Shown here piece after piece: positions 1 through 9,621 of a stretch of DNA of 42,941 nt (positions are counted from its first letter, which is position 1; each line of letters begins with the position of its first letter). Origin of the DNA: Bacteroidales bacterium (GTDB taxonomy: Bacteria; Bacteroidota; Bacteroidia; Bacteroidales; UBA932); the NCBI GenBank assembly GCA_016286145.1, contig JAEESD010000004.1, positions 1 through 42,941 of the forward strand, written 5' to 3'. A program made the translations under genes and the position numbers. The notes beneath the pieces are model-generated. The model had not been told where the DNA came from and did not search any database. It worked only from the letters and a program-made list of their open reading frames with translations.

Positions 1-567
1 GATGTGTTCGAGAGCTCGCCCGTGCCCAGTTCGGTCGAGGTTACGGTCCGCGCGGCCTGGATGAACCCGGACAGCCTTCTGACCGTCCACAAACGCCTGT
101 CGGACTCCCCGATCGTAGACGAGGTGGACTGCCGCATCCCGCTGGTCGAGTCGCTGACCGTGAGCTTTGGCAAGGTCTGGCTGGCCGTGTTGCTGGTGCT
201 CGCGCTGCTTGTGGTCATCTCCGTGGCCCTGATCGCAAACACGGTCAGGCTCAATCTTTATGCAAACAGGTTTACGATCCATACTATGCAGCTGGTCGGC
301 GCCAGCCGCAGCTTTATCGCACGGCCTTACGTGCGCAGGACGGTGGCCCAGGGCCTGATCGCGGCCCTCATCGCCCTCGCGCTGATCGCGCTGGCCGTCT
401 ATCTGGTATGGAAATCGCATCCCGAAATCTATGAAATATTCACCATCCCCGCTTTTGTAGGAACGGCCCTTAGCGTCATCGCCTTCGGCGTAGTGCTTTG
501 CTGGCTCTGCGGAAATGCGGTGGTGGGTAAAATCGTGAAACTATCGAACGATGAGCTCTATGGATAA
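1..567 (+). CDS. ftsX: Cell division protein FtsX-like permease (5' truncated by window start)
   Basis: Open frame from base 1 to TAA at 565-567; C-terminal TM segments with 'ANTVRLNLYANRFTIHTMQLVGASRSFIARPYVRRTVAQGLIAA', typical of FtsX. Confidence 0.85.
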   Translation, partial: DVFESSPVPSSVEVTVRAAWMNPDSLLTVHKRLSDSPIVDEVDCRIPLVESLTVSFGKVWLAVLLVLALLVVISVALIANTVRLNLYANRFTIHTMQLVGASRSFIARPYVRRTVAQGLIAALIALALIALAVYLVWKSHPEIYEIFTIPAFVGTALSVIAFGVVLCWLCGNAVVGKIVKLSNDELYG

Positions 568-787
568 AATGCCTATGTCCCGCAAAAGCATCAGGCTGCT
601 TCTGGCAGGTCTGATAGTGATGGTGGCCGGTTACGTCCTCCTGGCGGGCGGCGGGGTAAAAGACCCCGACGTGTTCAACTATGCTATGTTTGACTTCAGG
701 AGGCTGGTAGCGGCCCCGGTGGTAATAGTGGCCGGTATAGTGGTGGTCGTTGTTGCCATTATGCGCAAACCTAAGGAGGAGGAATAG
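551..787 (+). CDS. DUF3098-like small membrane protein
   Basis: 78-aa ORF overlapping the ftsX end, two hydrophobic segments, 'GGGVKDPDVFNYAMFDFRRLVAAPVV'; position between ftsX and uppP is typical in Bacteroidetes. Confidence 0.7.
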   Translation: MSSMDKMPMSRKSIRLLLAGLIVMVAGYVLLAGGGVKDPDVFNYAMFDFRRLVAAPVVIVAGIVVVVVAIMRKPKEEE

Positions 788-788
788 T

Positions 789-1598
789 ATGGACTGGCTG
801 CAGGCAATTATTCTGGGAATAGTCCAGGGCCTGACGGAGTTTCTTCCCGTCAGCAGCAGCGGACATCTCGCCATCTTCAGGGAGCTGCTCGGAGTAGAGG
901 CTTCTGAAGACCTTATGTTCGAAGTTACAGTCCACGCAGCTACCGTTCTGGCTACGATAGTCGTGTTCTGGAAGTCTATAGTTCAGCTGTTCTCGGGTCT
1001 TTTCAAGTTCAAGTACAACGACGAGACCGACTACATCTGCAAGATACTCGTGGGAACCATCCCCGTTATGATAGTGGGCCTGTTCTTCAAGGACAAAGTA
1101 GAAGAGCTGTTCTCTTCGCTCTGGGTCGTAGGAGGATCGCTCCTTATCACTTCAGTTCTGCTGTACTTCTCGGACGCCGCGGCGAAGTCGAAGGCCCGGG
1201 AGGGGGAGAACGCCGCCCGAAACGGGCTCTCGTTCTGGCAGGCACTGGCAATCGGCATCGGGCAGGCGTTCGCTGTCCTCCCGGGCCTGTCGCGCAGCGG
1301 CGCGACTATCTCTACCGGACTTATCTCCGGAGTCAAGAGGGAAGTGGTCGCCCAGTTCTCGTTCCTGATGGTCATCATCCCCATCCTCGGAGAGATGTTC
1401 CTCTCGATAGTCGGCGGCGAACTTGCCGCCTCCACGGTCGGAGCCCTGCCGCTGGCGCTCGGCTTCATCTCCGCCTTTATCACCGGTCTTTTCGCCTGCA
1501 AGGCTATGATCGCCCTCGTCAAGAAAGCCCAGCTTAAGTGGTTCGCGCTTTACTGCGTTATCGTAGGCTTTATCGTAATCCTCACCCAGATCTTCTAA
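789..1598 (+). CDS. uppP: Undecaprenyl-diphosphatase (UppP/BacA)
   Basis: 'IVQGLTEFLPVSSSGHLAIF' and 'PGLSRSGATISTGL' motifs; ATG at 789 preferred over 750. Confidence 0.95.
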   Translation: MDWLQAIILGIVQGLTEFLPVSSSGHLAIFRELLGVEASEDLMFEVTVHAATVLATIVVFWKSIVQLFSGLFKFKYNDETDYICKILVGTIPVMIVGLFFKDKVEELFSSLWVVGGSLLITSVLLYFSDAAAKSKAREGENAARNGLSFWQALAIGIGQAFAVLPGLSRSGATISTGLISGVKREVVAQFSFLMVIIPILGEMFLSIVGGELAASTVGALPLALGFISAFITGLFACKAMIALVKKAQLKWFALYCVIVGFIVILTQIF

Positions 1599-1600
1599 GG

Positions 1601-2332
1601 ATGGAACGCACGAAGGTATATTTTACATCTGATGTCCACCTCGGGCTGACTACCGCGGATCCCAAAGAGCGCGAGGAGCGCTTCGTTCTCTGGCTGAAGA
1701 GCCTGCCGCGCGATGCGAAGGCCCTTTACCTTCTCGGCGATATCTGGGACTTCTGGTACGAGTACCGCGACGTCGTCCCGAAAGAGGGTGTCAGGGTAAT
1801 CGCGCAGCTCATCGACCTTATGGACAACGGGGTAGAGGTCTGGTTTATGCCCGGCAACCACGACGTCTGGTGCTACGGTTATTTCGAGTCGCTGGGGATG
1901 CGGAAGATCGAGCAGCCGTTCTATACCGAGATCGGCGGGCGCCGCTTCTGCCTTGGCCATGGAGACGGCCTTAAGGACGCGACCCGCGGCTACCGTATGA
2001 TGATGCGGGTATTCAAGAGCCGCTTCTGCCAGGCGCTTTTCAGCGCGCTCCATCCCCGAATCGCTTTCTGGTTCGCGACCGGATGTTCGACCCGCAACCG
2101 TTATACCCATACCCCTTACGAGTGGAAGGGGGCGGACGAGCCGCTGGTCCGCTACGCGGAAGAAGAGATTGCCGCAGGCCGTAAGGCAGACTTTTTCATC
2201 TTCGGTCATTTCCACGTCGAAGCCAGCCAGACCTTGTCGGATGGCAGCGAGTTATTCGTAATGGATACCTGGCTTAAGGGCGGAACGCCCTGCCTTATTT
2301 TTGACGGGCAGTCGTTGAAAGCCGGTCGGTAA
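1601..2332 (+). CDS. lpxH: UDP-2,3-diacylglucosamine diphosphatase (LpxH-like metallophosphoesterase)
   Basis: 'SDVHLG', 'LLGDIWDFW', 'PGNHD', 'GHGDG', 'FGHFH' metallophosphatase motifs; ATG 1601. Confidence 0.85.
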   Translation: MERTKVYFTSDVHLGLTTADPKEREERFVLWLKSLPRDAKALYLLGDIWDFWYEYRDVVPKEGVRVIAQLIDLMDNGVEVWFMPGNHDVWCYGYFESLGMRKIEQPFYTEIGGRRFCLGHGDGLKDATRGYRMMMRVFKSRFCQALFSALHPRIAFWFATGCSTRNRYTHTPYEWKGADEPLVRYAEEEIAAGRKADFFIFGHFHVEASQTLSDGSELFVMDTWLKGGTPCLIFDGQSLKAGR

Positions 2333-2957
2333 CGATCACCGTCTTTTCCGGGTGTTTCCCGAAAATCTCCCAATAGAACTCATCCCAGGCTCCGCTCTCC
2401 CAGACGCGGATCAGTTCTTCGGTGTCTTTGTCTACCCCTTCGGGGTCGTAGTGGGATTTCAGATCCTGGTCGAATAGTTTTCCGACCAGATTCCAGAAGC
2501 CGGCGGCGAATCCGCCTTCATAGTCTTTGATTATGTCGTAGACGGTGTGGCCGCATTCGCGGTCGACCAGTCTTACGAGTAGGAAACCCTGAGAGATAGT
2601 AGTGTTTCGGATATCTTTTTCGAAGAGCCTCAGAAGCTCTTTCTCTACATCATTTATATAGCGTGCGCGTACGCCTTTGTCAAGATTGTCCGCGGCGATG
2701 GTGCTGTCTATCTGATGCATCAGCTTTCTGCCGACAAGAGCGAAGGGATATACCCTGTTGAAATTGTAGACCAGGCGATAGTGTTTGCGCCATTCCCTTC
2801 TTTCCTTGCGGGTTCTCTTGCGGCGGCCGGTAACGGAGCTGGGGGAGATGTAGTCCCAGTATTCTACTTCGGGTTCCGGGGTCTGAACGCCTTCCTGGGC
2901 CTCGGTAGGAACGCCGAGACACAGCAAAATCATCAGGGATAGAAGAACCCGTTTCAT
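2295..2957 (-). CDS. DUF4294-like secreted protein
   Basis: Signal peptide MKRVLLSLMILLCLGVPTEAQ; 'YRLVYNFNRVYPFALVGRKLMHQID...' resembles the DUF4294 family; consensus promoter upstream on the minus strand. Confidence 0.6.
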   Translation of the reverse strand: MKRVLLSLMILLCLGVPTEAQEGVQTPEPEVEYWDYISPSSVTGRRKRTRKERREWRKHYRLVYNFNRVYPFALVGRKLMHQIDSTIAADNLDKGVRARYINDVEKELLRLFEKDIRNTTISQGFLLVRLVDRECGHTVYDIIKDYEGGFAAGFWNLVGKLFDQDLKSHYDPEGVDKDTEELIRVWESGAWDEFYWEIFGKHPEKTVIVTDRLSTTARQK

Positions 2958-2976
2958 ATTAATCTTAGTTCGATTG

Positions 2977-3007
2977 CAAATATACATAAATCACATTTCG
3001 AGCCAAA
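2977..3007 (-). promoter_or_regulatory. Bacteroidetes sigma-A-type promoter for the minus-strand DUF4294-like gene
   Basis: Minus-strand TTTG (plus CAAA 3004-3007), 19-bp spacer, TATATTTG (plus CAAATATA 2977-2984). Confidence 0.75.
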
Positions 3008-3132
3008 GTTCTCTAAATAGATGCAAATTCGCGTCGAAAAGTTCGCAAACTTTTTTTGAAGCCTTTTAGCAACTCGCCCAAAATGCGGGAGTTAAGTATT
3101 CAACTTTTGTGTCGAAAATTTTTAAAAAATAA

Positions 3133-3163
3133 TTTGCAGATCCGAGAAATAGTGTTAAATTTG
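3133..3163 (+). promoter_or_regulatory. Bacteroidetes sigma-A-type promoter driving the ribosomal-protein cluster from rplP
   Basis: TTTG 3133-3136, 19-bp spacer, TAAATTTG 3156-3163 (matches TTTG-N19-TAnnTTTG). Confidence 0.75.
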
Positions 3164-3211
3164 CAGCCCTTTTTGCAAGAGACGAAACAAATTATTTAAA
3201 GTAATATAGCA

Positions 3212-3631
3212 ATGTTACAACCAAAAAGAACCAAATTCAGAAGGGAACAGAAGAACCGTATGAAGGGAATGGCCCAGAGAGGAAACCAGCTCGCCTTCGG
3301 TTCTTTCGGCATTAAGACCCTTGAGAACTGCTGGCTTACAGCCCAGCAGATTGAGGCTGCACGTCAGGCTATCTCGCGTTATATGAACCGTGAAGGCCAG
3401 ATCTGGATCAGGGTATTCCCTGTCAAGCCTGTCACCAAGAAGCCTCTCGATACCCGTATGGGTAAAGGTAAGGGCGATCCTTACGGATTCGTAGCCCCTA
3501 TCACCCCCGGCCGTATTCTTTTCGAGGCTGAGGGCGTGTCGCTCGCAGTTGCAAAGGAAGCTATGAGGCTCGCAGCCAACAAGCTCCCCGTCGCGACTAA
3601 GTTTATCGTCCGCAGGGACTATGTTGAATAA
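3212..3631 (+). CDS. rplP: 50S ribosomal protein L16
   Basis: [25 protein letters not shown]... Confidence 0.97.
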   Translation: MLQPKRTKFRREQKNRMKGMAQRGNQLAFGSFGIKTLENCWLTAQQIEAARQAISRYMNREGQIWIRVFPVKPVTKKPLDTRMGKGKGDPYGFVAPITPGRILFEAEGVSLAVAKEAMRLAANKLPVATKFIVRRDYVE

Positions 3632-3647
3632 TTAACCAGGAGACAAG

Positions 3648-3842
3648 ATGAAAGCAGCAGAAGCACGCGAAATGTCTGTAGCAGACCTGCGCGACCGTAT
3701 TGCAGTCGAGAAGTCAAACCTCGACCAGATGAAGATCAACCACGCCATTTCTCCCCTGGAGGACACATCTAAGTTTCAGAAGACCAGAAGGGATATCGCT
3801 CTTATGATCACTATCCTTGCTGAAAAAGAAAAACAGAACTAA
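3648..3842 (+). CDS. rpmC: 50S ribosomal protein L29
   Basis: Small alpha-helical ORF between L16 and S17; '[14 protein letters not shown]'. Confidence 0.93.
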   Translation: MKAAEAREMSVADLRDRIAVEKSNLDQMKINHAISPLEDTSKFQKTRRDIALMITILAEKEKQN

Positions 3843-3844
3843 TT

Positions 3845-4099
3845 ATGGAAAGAAATCTTCGTAAGGAAAGAACAGGAGTAGTGGTCAGCGCCAAGATGGA
3901 CAAGACTATCGTAGTCGCCGTCGAGCGTAAGGAGAAGCATCCTATGTACGGAAAGTTCGTAAAGAAGACCACCAAATTCGTCGCTCAGGACGATAAGAAC
4001 GAGTGCGGTGAGGGTGATACCGTCCGCATTATGGAGACCCGTCCTCTGAGTAAGACTAAGAATTGGAGATTAGTTGAAATCGTAGAAAAGGCTAAGTAA
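3845..4099 (+). CDS. rpsQ: 30S ribosomal protein S17
   Basis: '[23 protein letters not shown]'. Confidence 0.96.
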   Translation: MERNLRKERTGVVVSAKMDKTIVVAVERKEKHPMYGKFVKKTTKFVAQDDKNECGEGDTVRIMETRPLSKTKNWRLVEIVEKAK

Positions 4100-4101
4100 T
4101 T

Positions 4102-4467
4102 ATGATACAGCAGGAAACACGTTTACAGGTGGCCGACAACAGCGGTGCGAAGGAAGTTCTTTGCATCCGCGTTCTTGGAGGAACACACCACCGTTATGCG
4201 ACAGTCGGAGATCAGATTGTCGTGTCGATCAAGAGTGCTATCCCTGGCAGTGATGCCAAGAAGGGTACAGTTTCGAAGGCTGTAGTAGTACGCACCAAGA
4301 AAGAGATCCGCAGGGTTGACGGTTCATACATCCGCTTCGACGAGAACGCTTGCGTCCTTCTTAACAACGCAGGCGAGCTCCGCGGTACCCGTATCTTTGG
4401 CCCCGTCGCCAGGGAGCTCCGCGAGAACTATATGAAAATCGTTTCATTGGCCCCCGAGGTCCTTTAA
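4102..4467 (+). CDS. rplN: 50S ribosomal protein L14
   Basis: '[27 protein letters not shown]'. Confidence 0.97.
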   Translation: MIQQETRLQVADNSGAKEVLCIRVLGGTHHRYATVGDQIVVSIKSAIPGSDAKKGTVSKAVVVRTKKEIRRVDGSYIRFDENACVLLNNAGELRGTRIFGPVARELRENYMKIVSLAPEVL

Positions 4468-4470
4468 CAA

Positions 4471-4797
4471 ATGAGCACTATGAACAAATTACGTATCAAG
4501 AAAGGTGACAACGTCATCGTCATCGCCGGAAACGATAAGGGTAAGACCGGTAAGGTCCTCTCCGTCGCTCCCGCCGAGAACCGTGCTATCGTTGAAGGAG
4601 TAAACCTCGTCAGCAAGCACACCAAACCGAATTCAAAGGCCCCTCAGGGTGGTATCATCAAGAAAGAGGCCCCTATTCATGTTTCAAACCTCTCGCTCAT
4701 CGACCCTAAGAGCAACACCGCTACCCGCGTAGGTTACAAGGTCGTCGACGGCAAGAAGGTCCGTTATGCTAAAAAATCAGGAGAGGAGATCAAGTAA
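4471..4797 (+). CDS. rplX: 50S ribosomal protein L24
   Basis: '[22 protein letters not shown]' KOW motif. Confidence 0.96.
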   Translation: MSTMNKLRIKKGDNVIVIAGNDKGKTGKVLSVAPAENRAIVEGVNLVSKHTKPNSKAPQGGIIKKEAPIHVSNLSLIDPKSNTATRVGYKVVDGKKVRYAKKSGEEIK

Positions 4798-4799
4798 TT

Positions 4800-5396
4800 A
4801 TGGCAAAGACAAATAAAGCAGCTGAAGCTCAGGTACTCCCTGCCGGCTACGTTCCTACCCTCAAGAAGGTTTACAAGGAGCAGATCGTAGATTCTCTTGT
4901 AAAGCAGTTCAATTACTCGACTGTAATGCAGTGCCCTAAACTCGTCAAGATCACCATCAACGAAGGTGTCGGCGAAGGAACTCAGGACCGCAAGGTTGTC
5001 GAGGAAGCTGCAGCAGAACTTTCACTCATCACCGGCCAGAAGGCCCTCATCACCACCTCAAGGAAAGACATCTCGAACTTCAAGCTCCGTAAGGGTATGC
5101 CCGTCGGTGTGAAGGTCACCCTCCGTGACGTCAAGATGTATGAGTTCCTCGAGAAGCTCGTCCGTGTTGTTCTCCCTCGTATCCGTGACTTCAACGGTGT
5201 CGCCGAGAATATGGACGGCCGCGGAAACTACACCCTCGGTATCAAGGAGCAGATCATCTTCCCCGAAATCGATATCGACAAGAACCCCCGCATCCACGGT
5301 CTTGAGATCACATTCGTAACAACCGCCAGGACAGACGAAGAGTGCCACGCACTTCTCGCAGGTTTCGGCATTCCTTTCAAGAAACATAACAACTAA
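4800..5396 (+). CDS. rplE: 50S ribosomal protein L5
   Basis: '[16 protein letters not shown]...', '[17 protein letters not shown]'. Confidence 0.96.
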   Translation: MAKTNKAAEAQVLPAGYVPTLKKVYKEQIVDSLVKQFNYSTVMQCPKLVKITINEGVGEGTQDRKVVEEAAAELSLITGQKALITTSRKDISNFKLRKGMPVGVKVTLRDVKMYEFLEKLVRVVLPRIRDFNGVAENMDGRGNYTLGIKEQIIFPEIDIDKNPRIHGLEITFVTTARTDEECHALLAGFGIPFKKHNN

Positions 5397-5401
5397 AGAT
5401 T

Positions 5402-5671
5402 ATGGCAAAAGAATCAATGAAAGCCCGCGAAGTAAAGCGCGCAAAACTCGTTGCCAAGTATGCCGAGAAGAGAAAGGCTCTGAAGGAAGCCGGCGACTAT
5501 GCCGCCCTCGACAAGCTCCCTAAGAATGCGTCGCCCGTCCGTCTGCACAACCGTTGCAGCCTCACCGGCCGTCCGAAGGGATATATGAGAGCGTTCGGCC
5601 TCAGCCGTATCCAGTTCCGTGAGATGGCCGCTAACGGCCTCATCCCCGGCGTCAAGAAGGCAAGTTGGTAG
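5402..5671 (+). CDS. rpsN: 30S ribosomal protein S14 (zinc-independent type)
   Basis: '[16 protein letters not shown]...[30 protein letters not shown]', no CxxC pairs. Confidence 0.96.
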   Translation: MAKESMKAREVKRAKLVAKYAEKRKALKEAGDYAALDKLPKNASPVRLHNRCSLTGRPKGYMRAFGLSRIQFREMAANGLIPGVKKASW

Positions 5672-5691
5672 AAATTAAAAAGTAAACAGAT

Positions 5692-6087
5692 ATGACAGAT
5701 CCCATTGCAGATTATCTCACCAGGATCCGCAACGCCTATATGGCAGGAAAGAAAGTCGTAGAGATCCCTTCCTCCAAGATGAAGGTCGCTATGACCCAGA
5801 TCCTTTTTGAGAAAGGCTACATCCTCTCCTACAAGGTAGTTGAGGCTCAGCCGCAGAATACTATCAAGATCGCTCTGAAGTATCATCCCCAGACTAAGGC
5901 AGCCGCCATCAAGGGAATTGACCGCGTGTCTACCCCTGGTCTTAGGAAGTACACAGACGCCGAGAACCTTCCCCGCGTCCTCAACGGCCTCGGAATCGCA
6001 ATCCTCTCGACCTCCAAGGGCATCATCACCGACAAAGAAGCCAAGGAACTTGGCGTCGGCGGAGAGGTTATTTGCTACGTATATTAA
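5692..6087 (+). CDS. rpsH: 30S ribosomal protein S8
   Basis: '[21 protein letters not shown]...[28 protein letters not shown]'. Confidence 0.96.
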   Translation: MTDPIADYLTRIRNAYMAGKKVVEIPSSKMKVAMTQILFEKGYILSYKVVEAQPQNTIKIALKYHPQTKAAAIKGIDRVSTPGLRKYTDAENLPRVLNGLGIAILSTSKGIITDKEAKELGVGGEVICYVY

Positions 6088-6108
6088 TATTTAAACTTAT
6101 TATAAATA

Positions 6109-6672
6109 ATGTCACGAATTGGTAAATTGCCTGTAAGCCTTCCGACCGGAGTAACAGCTGAGCTGCTCCCCGGCAACGTAGTGAAGGTTAAAGGACCTCA
6201 TGGCGAGATGTCCCAGAAAGTAGATCCGGACATCACCGTTTCCATCGAGGACAATCAGATCAAGTTTGCCCGCCCGACAGACCAGCCTCGTCACCGTTCG
6301 ATGCACGGCCTTTACCGTGCCCTCGTCCACAACATGGTGGTTGGCGTCAGCGAGCAGTTCACTATCCGTCAGGAACTCGTCGGTGTTGGTTACCGTGTCG
6401 CAAGCCTCGGCAACAACATTCTTCAGTTCTCTCTCGGTTACTCTCACGAAATTCAGCTCCAGCTTCCCAAGGAGGTCACAGCAGAGATTCCCGAAGTCAA
6501 GAAGGGAGAAAATCCGAAGCTCGTCCTCAAGAGCTGCGATAAGCAGCTTGTGGGCCAGGTGGCAGCCAAGATCCGTTCATTCCGTAAGCCCGAACCTTAC
6601 AAGGGTAAAGGTATTAAGTTCGTTGGTGAGCAGCTTCGTCGCAAAGCTGGTAAGACTGCAGCCGCTAAATAA
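6109..6672 (+). CDS. rplF: 50S ribosomal protein L6
   Basis: 'MSRIGKLPVSLP...RKPEPYKGKGIKF'. Confidence 0.96.
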   Translation: MSRIGKLPVSLPTGVTAELLPGNVVKVKGPHGEMSQKVDPDITVSIEDNQIKFARPTDQPRHRSMHGLYRALVHNMVVGVSEQFTIRQELVGVGYRVASLGNNILQFSLGYSHEIQLQLPKEVTAEIPEVKKGENPKLVLKSCDKQLVGQVAAKIRSFRKPEPYKGKGIKFVGEQLRRKAGKTAAAK

Positions 6673-6686
6673 TAGGAGATTGAATT

Positions 6687-7049
6687 ATGGCATTGAATAG
6701 AATTGAAAGAAGAAGAAGGATTCATTACCGTATTCGCAAACACGTCAGCGGAACTGCAGAAAAGCCCCGTCTTGCCGTATTCAGGAGCAACAAGGCTATC
6801 TACGCACAGGTAATTGATGACGAGCAGGGCAGAACTCTTGCAGCTGCTTCTTCAAATGACAAGGCTCTCGCAGTAGAGTGCAAGGGCAAGAATGGTATCG
6901 AGGCAGCAGCGATCGTCGGAAAGGCAGTCGCAGAGCGCGCTCTCGCAGCAGGTATCACAACGGTCTGCTTCGACCGTGGAGGTTACCTCTACCATGGAAG
7001 GGTTAAAAGTTTGGCAGACGCTGCCCGTGAAGGCGGCCTCGTATTCTAA
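6687..7049 (+). CDS. rplR: 50S ribosomal protein L18
   Basis: '[19 protein letters not shown]...[24 protein letters not shown]'. Confidence 0.96.
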   Translation: MALNRIERRRRIHYRIRKHVSGTAEKPRLAVFRSNKAIYAQVIDDEQGRTLAAASSNDKALAVECKGKNGIEAAAIVGKAVAERALAAGITTVCFDRGGYLYHGRVKSLADAAREGGLVF

Positions 7050-7060
7050 CAGTACAGACT

Positions 7061-7579
7061 ATGGCAAATACAAATGTTAAAAGAGTAAAGACGTCTGACC
7101 TTGAGCTTAAGGACAGGCTTGTCGCCATCCAGAGGGTTACCAAGGTAACGAAGGGTGGTCGTCACTTCCGCTTTGCCGCTATCGTGGTAGTGGGAGATGA
7201 GAACGGCGTAGTTGGTTATGGTCTGGGCAAGGCAAACGAAGTTACCTCCGCTATCGCGAAGGCTACCGAGGATGCGAAGAAGAACCTCGTGAAGGTTCCG
7301 GTCATCAACAAGACCATCCCCCACGAGCAGGAAGCCCGCTATGGTGGAGCACGCGTCTTCATGAAGCCCGCAGCTCCCGGTACCGGTGTTAAGGCCGGTG
7401 GTGCTATGCGTGCTGTCTTCGAGAGCGCAGGCGTACAGAACGTCCTCGCAAAGTCGAAGGGCTCTTCCAACCCCCACAACCTTATCAAGGCCACTGTAGC
7501 AGCTCTGACCGAGATGAGGGATGCCTATACGGTTGCCGGTCTTCGCGGTATTCCTATGTCCAAAGTGTTTAACGGTTAA
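7061..7579 (+). CDS. rpsE: 30S ribosomal protein S5
   Basis: '[37 protein letters not shown]'. Confidence 0.97.
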   Translation: MANTNVKRVKTSDLELKDRLVAIQRVTKVTKGGRHFRFAAIVVVGDENGVVGYGLGKANEVTSAIAKATEDAKKNLVKVPVINKTIPHEQEARYGGARVFMKPAAPGTGVKAGGAMRAVFESAGVQNVLAKSKGSSNPHNLIKATVAALTEMRDAYTVAGLRGIPMSKVFNG

Positions 7580-7596
7580 TCATGGAGGATAAGAAT

Positions 7597-7791
7597 ATGG
7601 CTAAGATTAAAGTAACCCAGGTTATCAGCAAGAACGGAGAGACCAAGAGGCAGATCGCTAACCTGCGCTGCCTTGGCATCCGCAAACTCAATCAGACCGT
7701 CGAGATCGAGGATACTCCCGTTGCAAGGGGTCAGATCCAGAAAGTCGCTCATCTCGTAAAGGTTGAAGAAGTCAAATCCAAGAAAAAGTAA
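7597..7791 (+). CDS. rpmD: 50S ribosomal protein L30
   Basis: 'MAKIKVTQVISKNGETKRQIANLRCLGIRKLNQTVE'; ATG 7597 preferred to 7582. Confidence 0.93.
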   Translation: MAKIKVTQVISKNGETKRQIANLRCLGIRKLNQTVEIEDTPVARGQIQKVAHLVKVEEVKSKKK

Positions 7792-7804
7792 GGAGGACTG
7801 AGAA

Positions 7805-8254
7805 ATGAAACTTGAAAATTTGACACCCGCTAAGGGATCGACAAAAACAAGGAAAAGAATCGGTCGTGGAGAAGGTTCAGGACGCGGCGGTACTTCGACC
7901 CGTGGTATGAACGGCGCCGGATCTCGTTCCGGTTTCTCCCACAAGATCGGCTTTGAAGGTGGCCAGATGCCCCTCCAGAGGCGTATGCCGAAGTTCGGTT
8001 TCAAGAACCCTACCCGCGTTGAGTACAAAGCTGTCAACGTAGCAACTCTTGAGACCATCGCCCAGAAGTTCAACCTCACCGAGATCGGTGTGGACGACAT
8101 CAAGGCGGCAGGCTTCGCCGGTAAGAACGATCTTATCAAGGTGCTCGGAAACGGAGAAATCAAGGCTGCTGTTACAGTAACCGCAGACGCTTTCTCAAAG
8201 TCCGCTATCACCAAAATCGAGGCTGCCGGAGGTAAGGCAGTCGTAGCTGAATAA
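7805..8254 (+). CDS. rplO: 50S ribosomal protein L15
   Basis: 'RIGRGEGSGRGGTSTRGMNGAGSRSG...GFEGGQMPLQRRMPKFGF'. Confidence 0.96.
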   Translation: MKLENLTPAKGSTKTRKRIGRGEGSGRGGTSTRGMNGAGSRSGFSHKIGFEGGQMPLQRRMPKFGFKNPTRVEYKAVNVATLETIAQKFNLTEIGVDDIKAAGFAGKNDLIKVLGNGEIKAAVTVTADAFSKSAITKIEAAGGKAVVAE

Positions 8255-8262
8255 TTACTACA

Positions 8263-9597
8263 ATGAAGTTCATAGAGACAATAAAGAACATCTTCAAGAT
8301 TGAGGAGCTGCGTAAGAGGATCGTCTATACGGTCGCCCTCCTTCTGGTGTATCGTCTCGGTTGCTTCATTGTGCTTCCGGGTATCGATGCATCGATGCTG
8401 GCTACCCTCCAGAGTAACTCCAATCAGGGCCTCGTAGGACTCCTGAATATGTTCTCGGGAGGAGCCTTCGGCAACGCCTCTATCTTTGCATTGGGTGTGA
8501 TGCCTTACATTTCGGCATCCATCGTCATCCAGCTTCTCGGAGTGTTCGTTCCTTATTTCCGCAAACTCCAGATGGAGGGTGAAAGCGGACGTAAGAAGAT
8601 GAACCAGATGACCCGTGTCCTCACGATCATCGTCATCTGCATCCAGGCCCCTGCGTACCTCGCTTCGATCCACTCTCAGATTCCTGCAGAGGCGTTCGTA
8701 GCAGTTCGCAACCTCGGATGGAGCGGCTTCGTGTTCAACCTTGTATCCACCCTCATCCTGATGTCGGGCTCGATGTTCGTGATGTGGCTGGGCGAGCGTA
8801 TCACCGATCGTGGTATCGGTAACGGTATCTCTATCATCATTATGATCGGTATCGTCGCCCGTCTGCCTTACGCACTCATGGCCGAAATCACTGAGAAGGT
8901 TACCACCACAAACGGCGGTGTGATTCTGCTCATCATCGAACTGGTTATCTGGTTCTTTGTTATCGTTGCAGCTATCGCACTCGTACAGGCAGTCCGCAAG
9001 GTTCCCGTACAGTACGCCAAGAGAGTTATCGGAAACCGTCAGTACGGCGGTGTACGCCAGTACATCCCTCTGAAGATCAACGCAGCCGGCGTTATGCCTA
9101 TCATCTTCGCCCAGGCGCTGATGCTCTTCCCTATCCTCTTCTCGCGTTGGGACGCAACACGTGGACTCGCTGCAACCCTTGGTAACTACACCGGATTCTG
9201 GTACAACTTCCTGTTTGCCCTGATGGTCATCATCTTCACTTACTTCTACACAGCCGTTACAGTCAACCCGACTATGATGGCAGAAGATATGAAGCGCAAC
9301 GGCGGATTCATCCCCGGTGTGAAGCCCGGCAAGAAGACCGTTGAGTATCTCGACTCCATTATGTCGAGGGTTACTCTCCCCGGTTCTATCGCCCTGGCTT
9401 TCATCGCGATCCTTCCCGCTCTTGCAATGATCCTCGGAGTTTCGAACTCGTTCGCAAGCTTCTACGGCGGTACTTCGCTTCTGATTCTTGTGGGCGTTGT
9501 CCTCGACACACTGCAGCAGGTTGAAGGTTATCTGCTTATGCGCCACTACGACGGCCTTATGAAGACCGGTCGTCTCAGCGGTCGCTCAGGTATGTAG
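8263..9597 (+). CDS. secY: Preprotein translocase subunit SecY
   Basis: 444 aa multi-TM; 'GERITDRGIGNGISIIIMIGI', 'NGGFIPGVKPGKKT'. Confidence 0.97.
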   Translation: MKFIETIKNIFKIEELRKRIVYTVALLLVYRLGCFIVLPGIDASMLATLQSNSNQGLVGLLNMFSGGAFGNASIFALGVMPYISASIVIQLLGVFVPYFRKLQMEGESGRKKMNQMTRVLTIIVICIQAPAYLASIHSQIPAEAFVAVRNLGWSGFVFNLVSTLILMSGSMFVMWLGERITDRGIGNGISIIIMIGIVARLPYALMAEITEKVTTTNGGVILLIIELVIWFFVIVAAIALVQAVRKVPVQYAKRVIGNRQYGGVRQYIPLKINAAGVMPIIFAQALMLFPILFSRWDATRGLAATLGNYTGFWYNFLFALMVIIFTYFYTAVTVNPTMMAEDMKRNGGFIPGVKPGKKTVEYLDSIMSRVTLPGSIALAFIAILPALAMILGVSNSFASFYGGTSLLILVGVVLDTLQQVEGYLLMRHYDGLMKTGRLSGRSGM

Positions 9598-9621
9598 TTC
9601 TTTGAAAAACACAAAGGAAAG

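Noticed and set aside
3070-3105. Possible attenuator hairpin (AACTCGCC...GGGAGTT) upstream of the rplP promoter
   Set aside because: Imperfect short stem lying upstream of the predicted promoter, so probably not in the rplP transcript.
3161-3178. TTGCA...TGCAA inverted repeat in the rplP leader as an r-protein autoregulatory site
   Set aside because: Only 5 bp and it overlaps the -7 box; no known leader structure recognised.
7576-9546. 656-aa minus-strand ORF
   Set aside because: Antisense to rpmD, rplO and secY; highly charged, no fold-like pattern, explained by codon bias of the sense genes.
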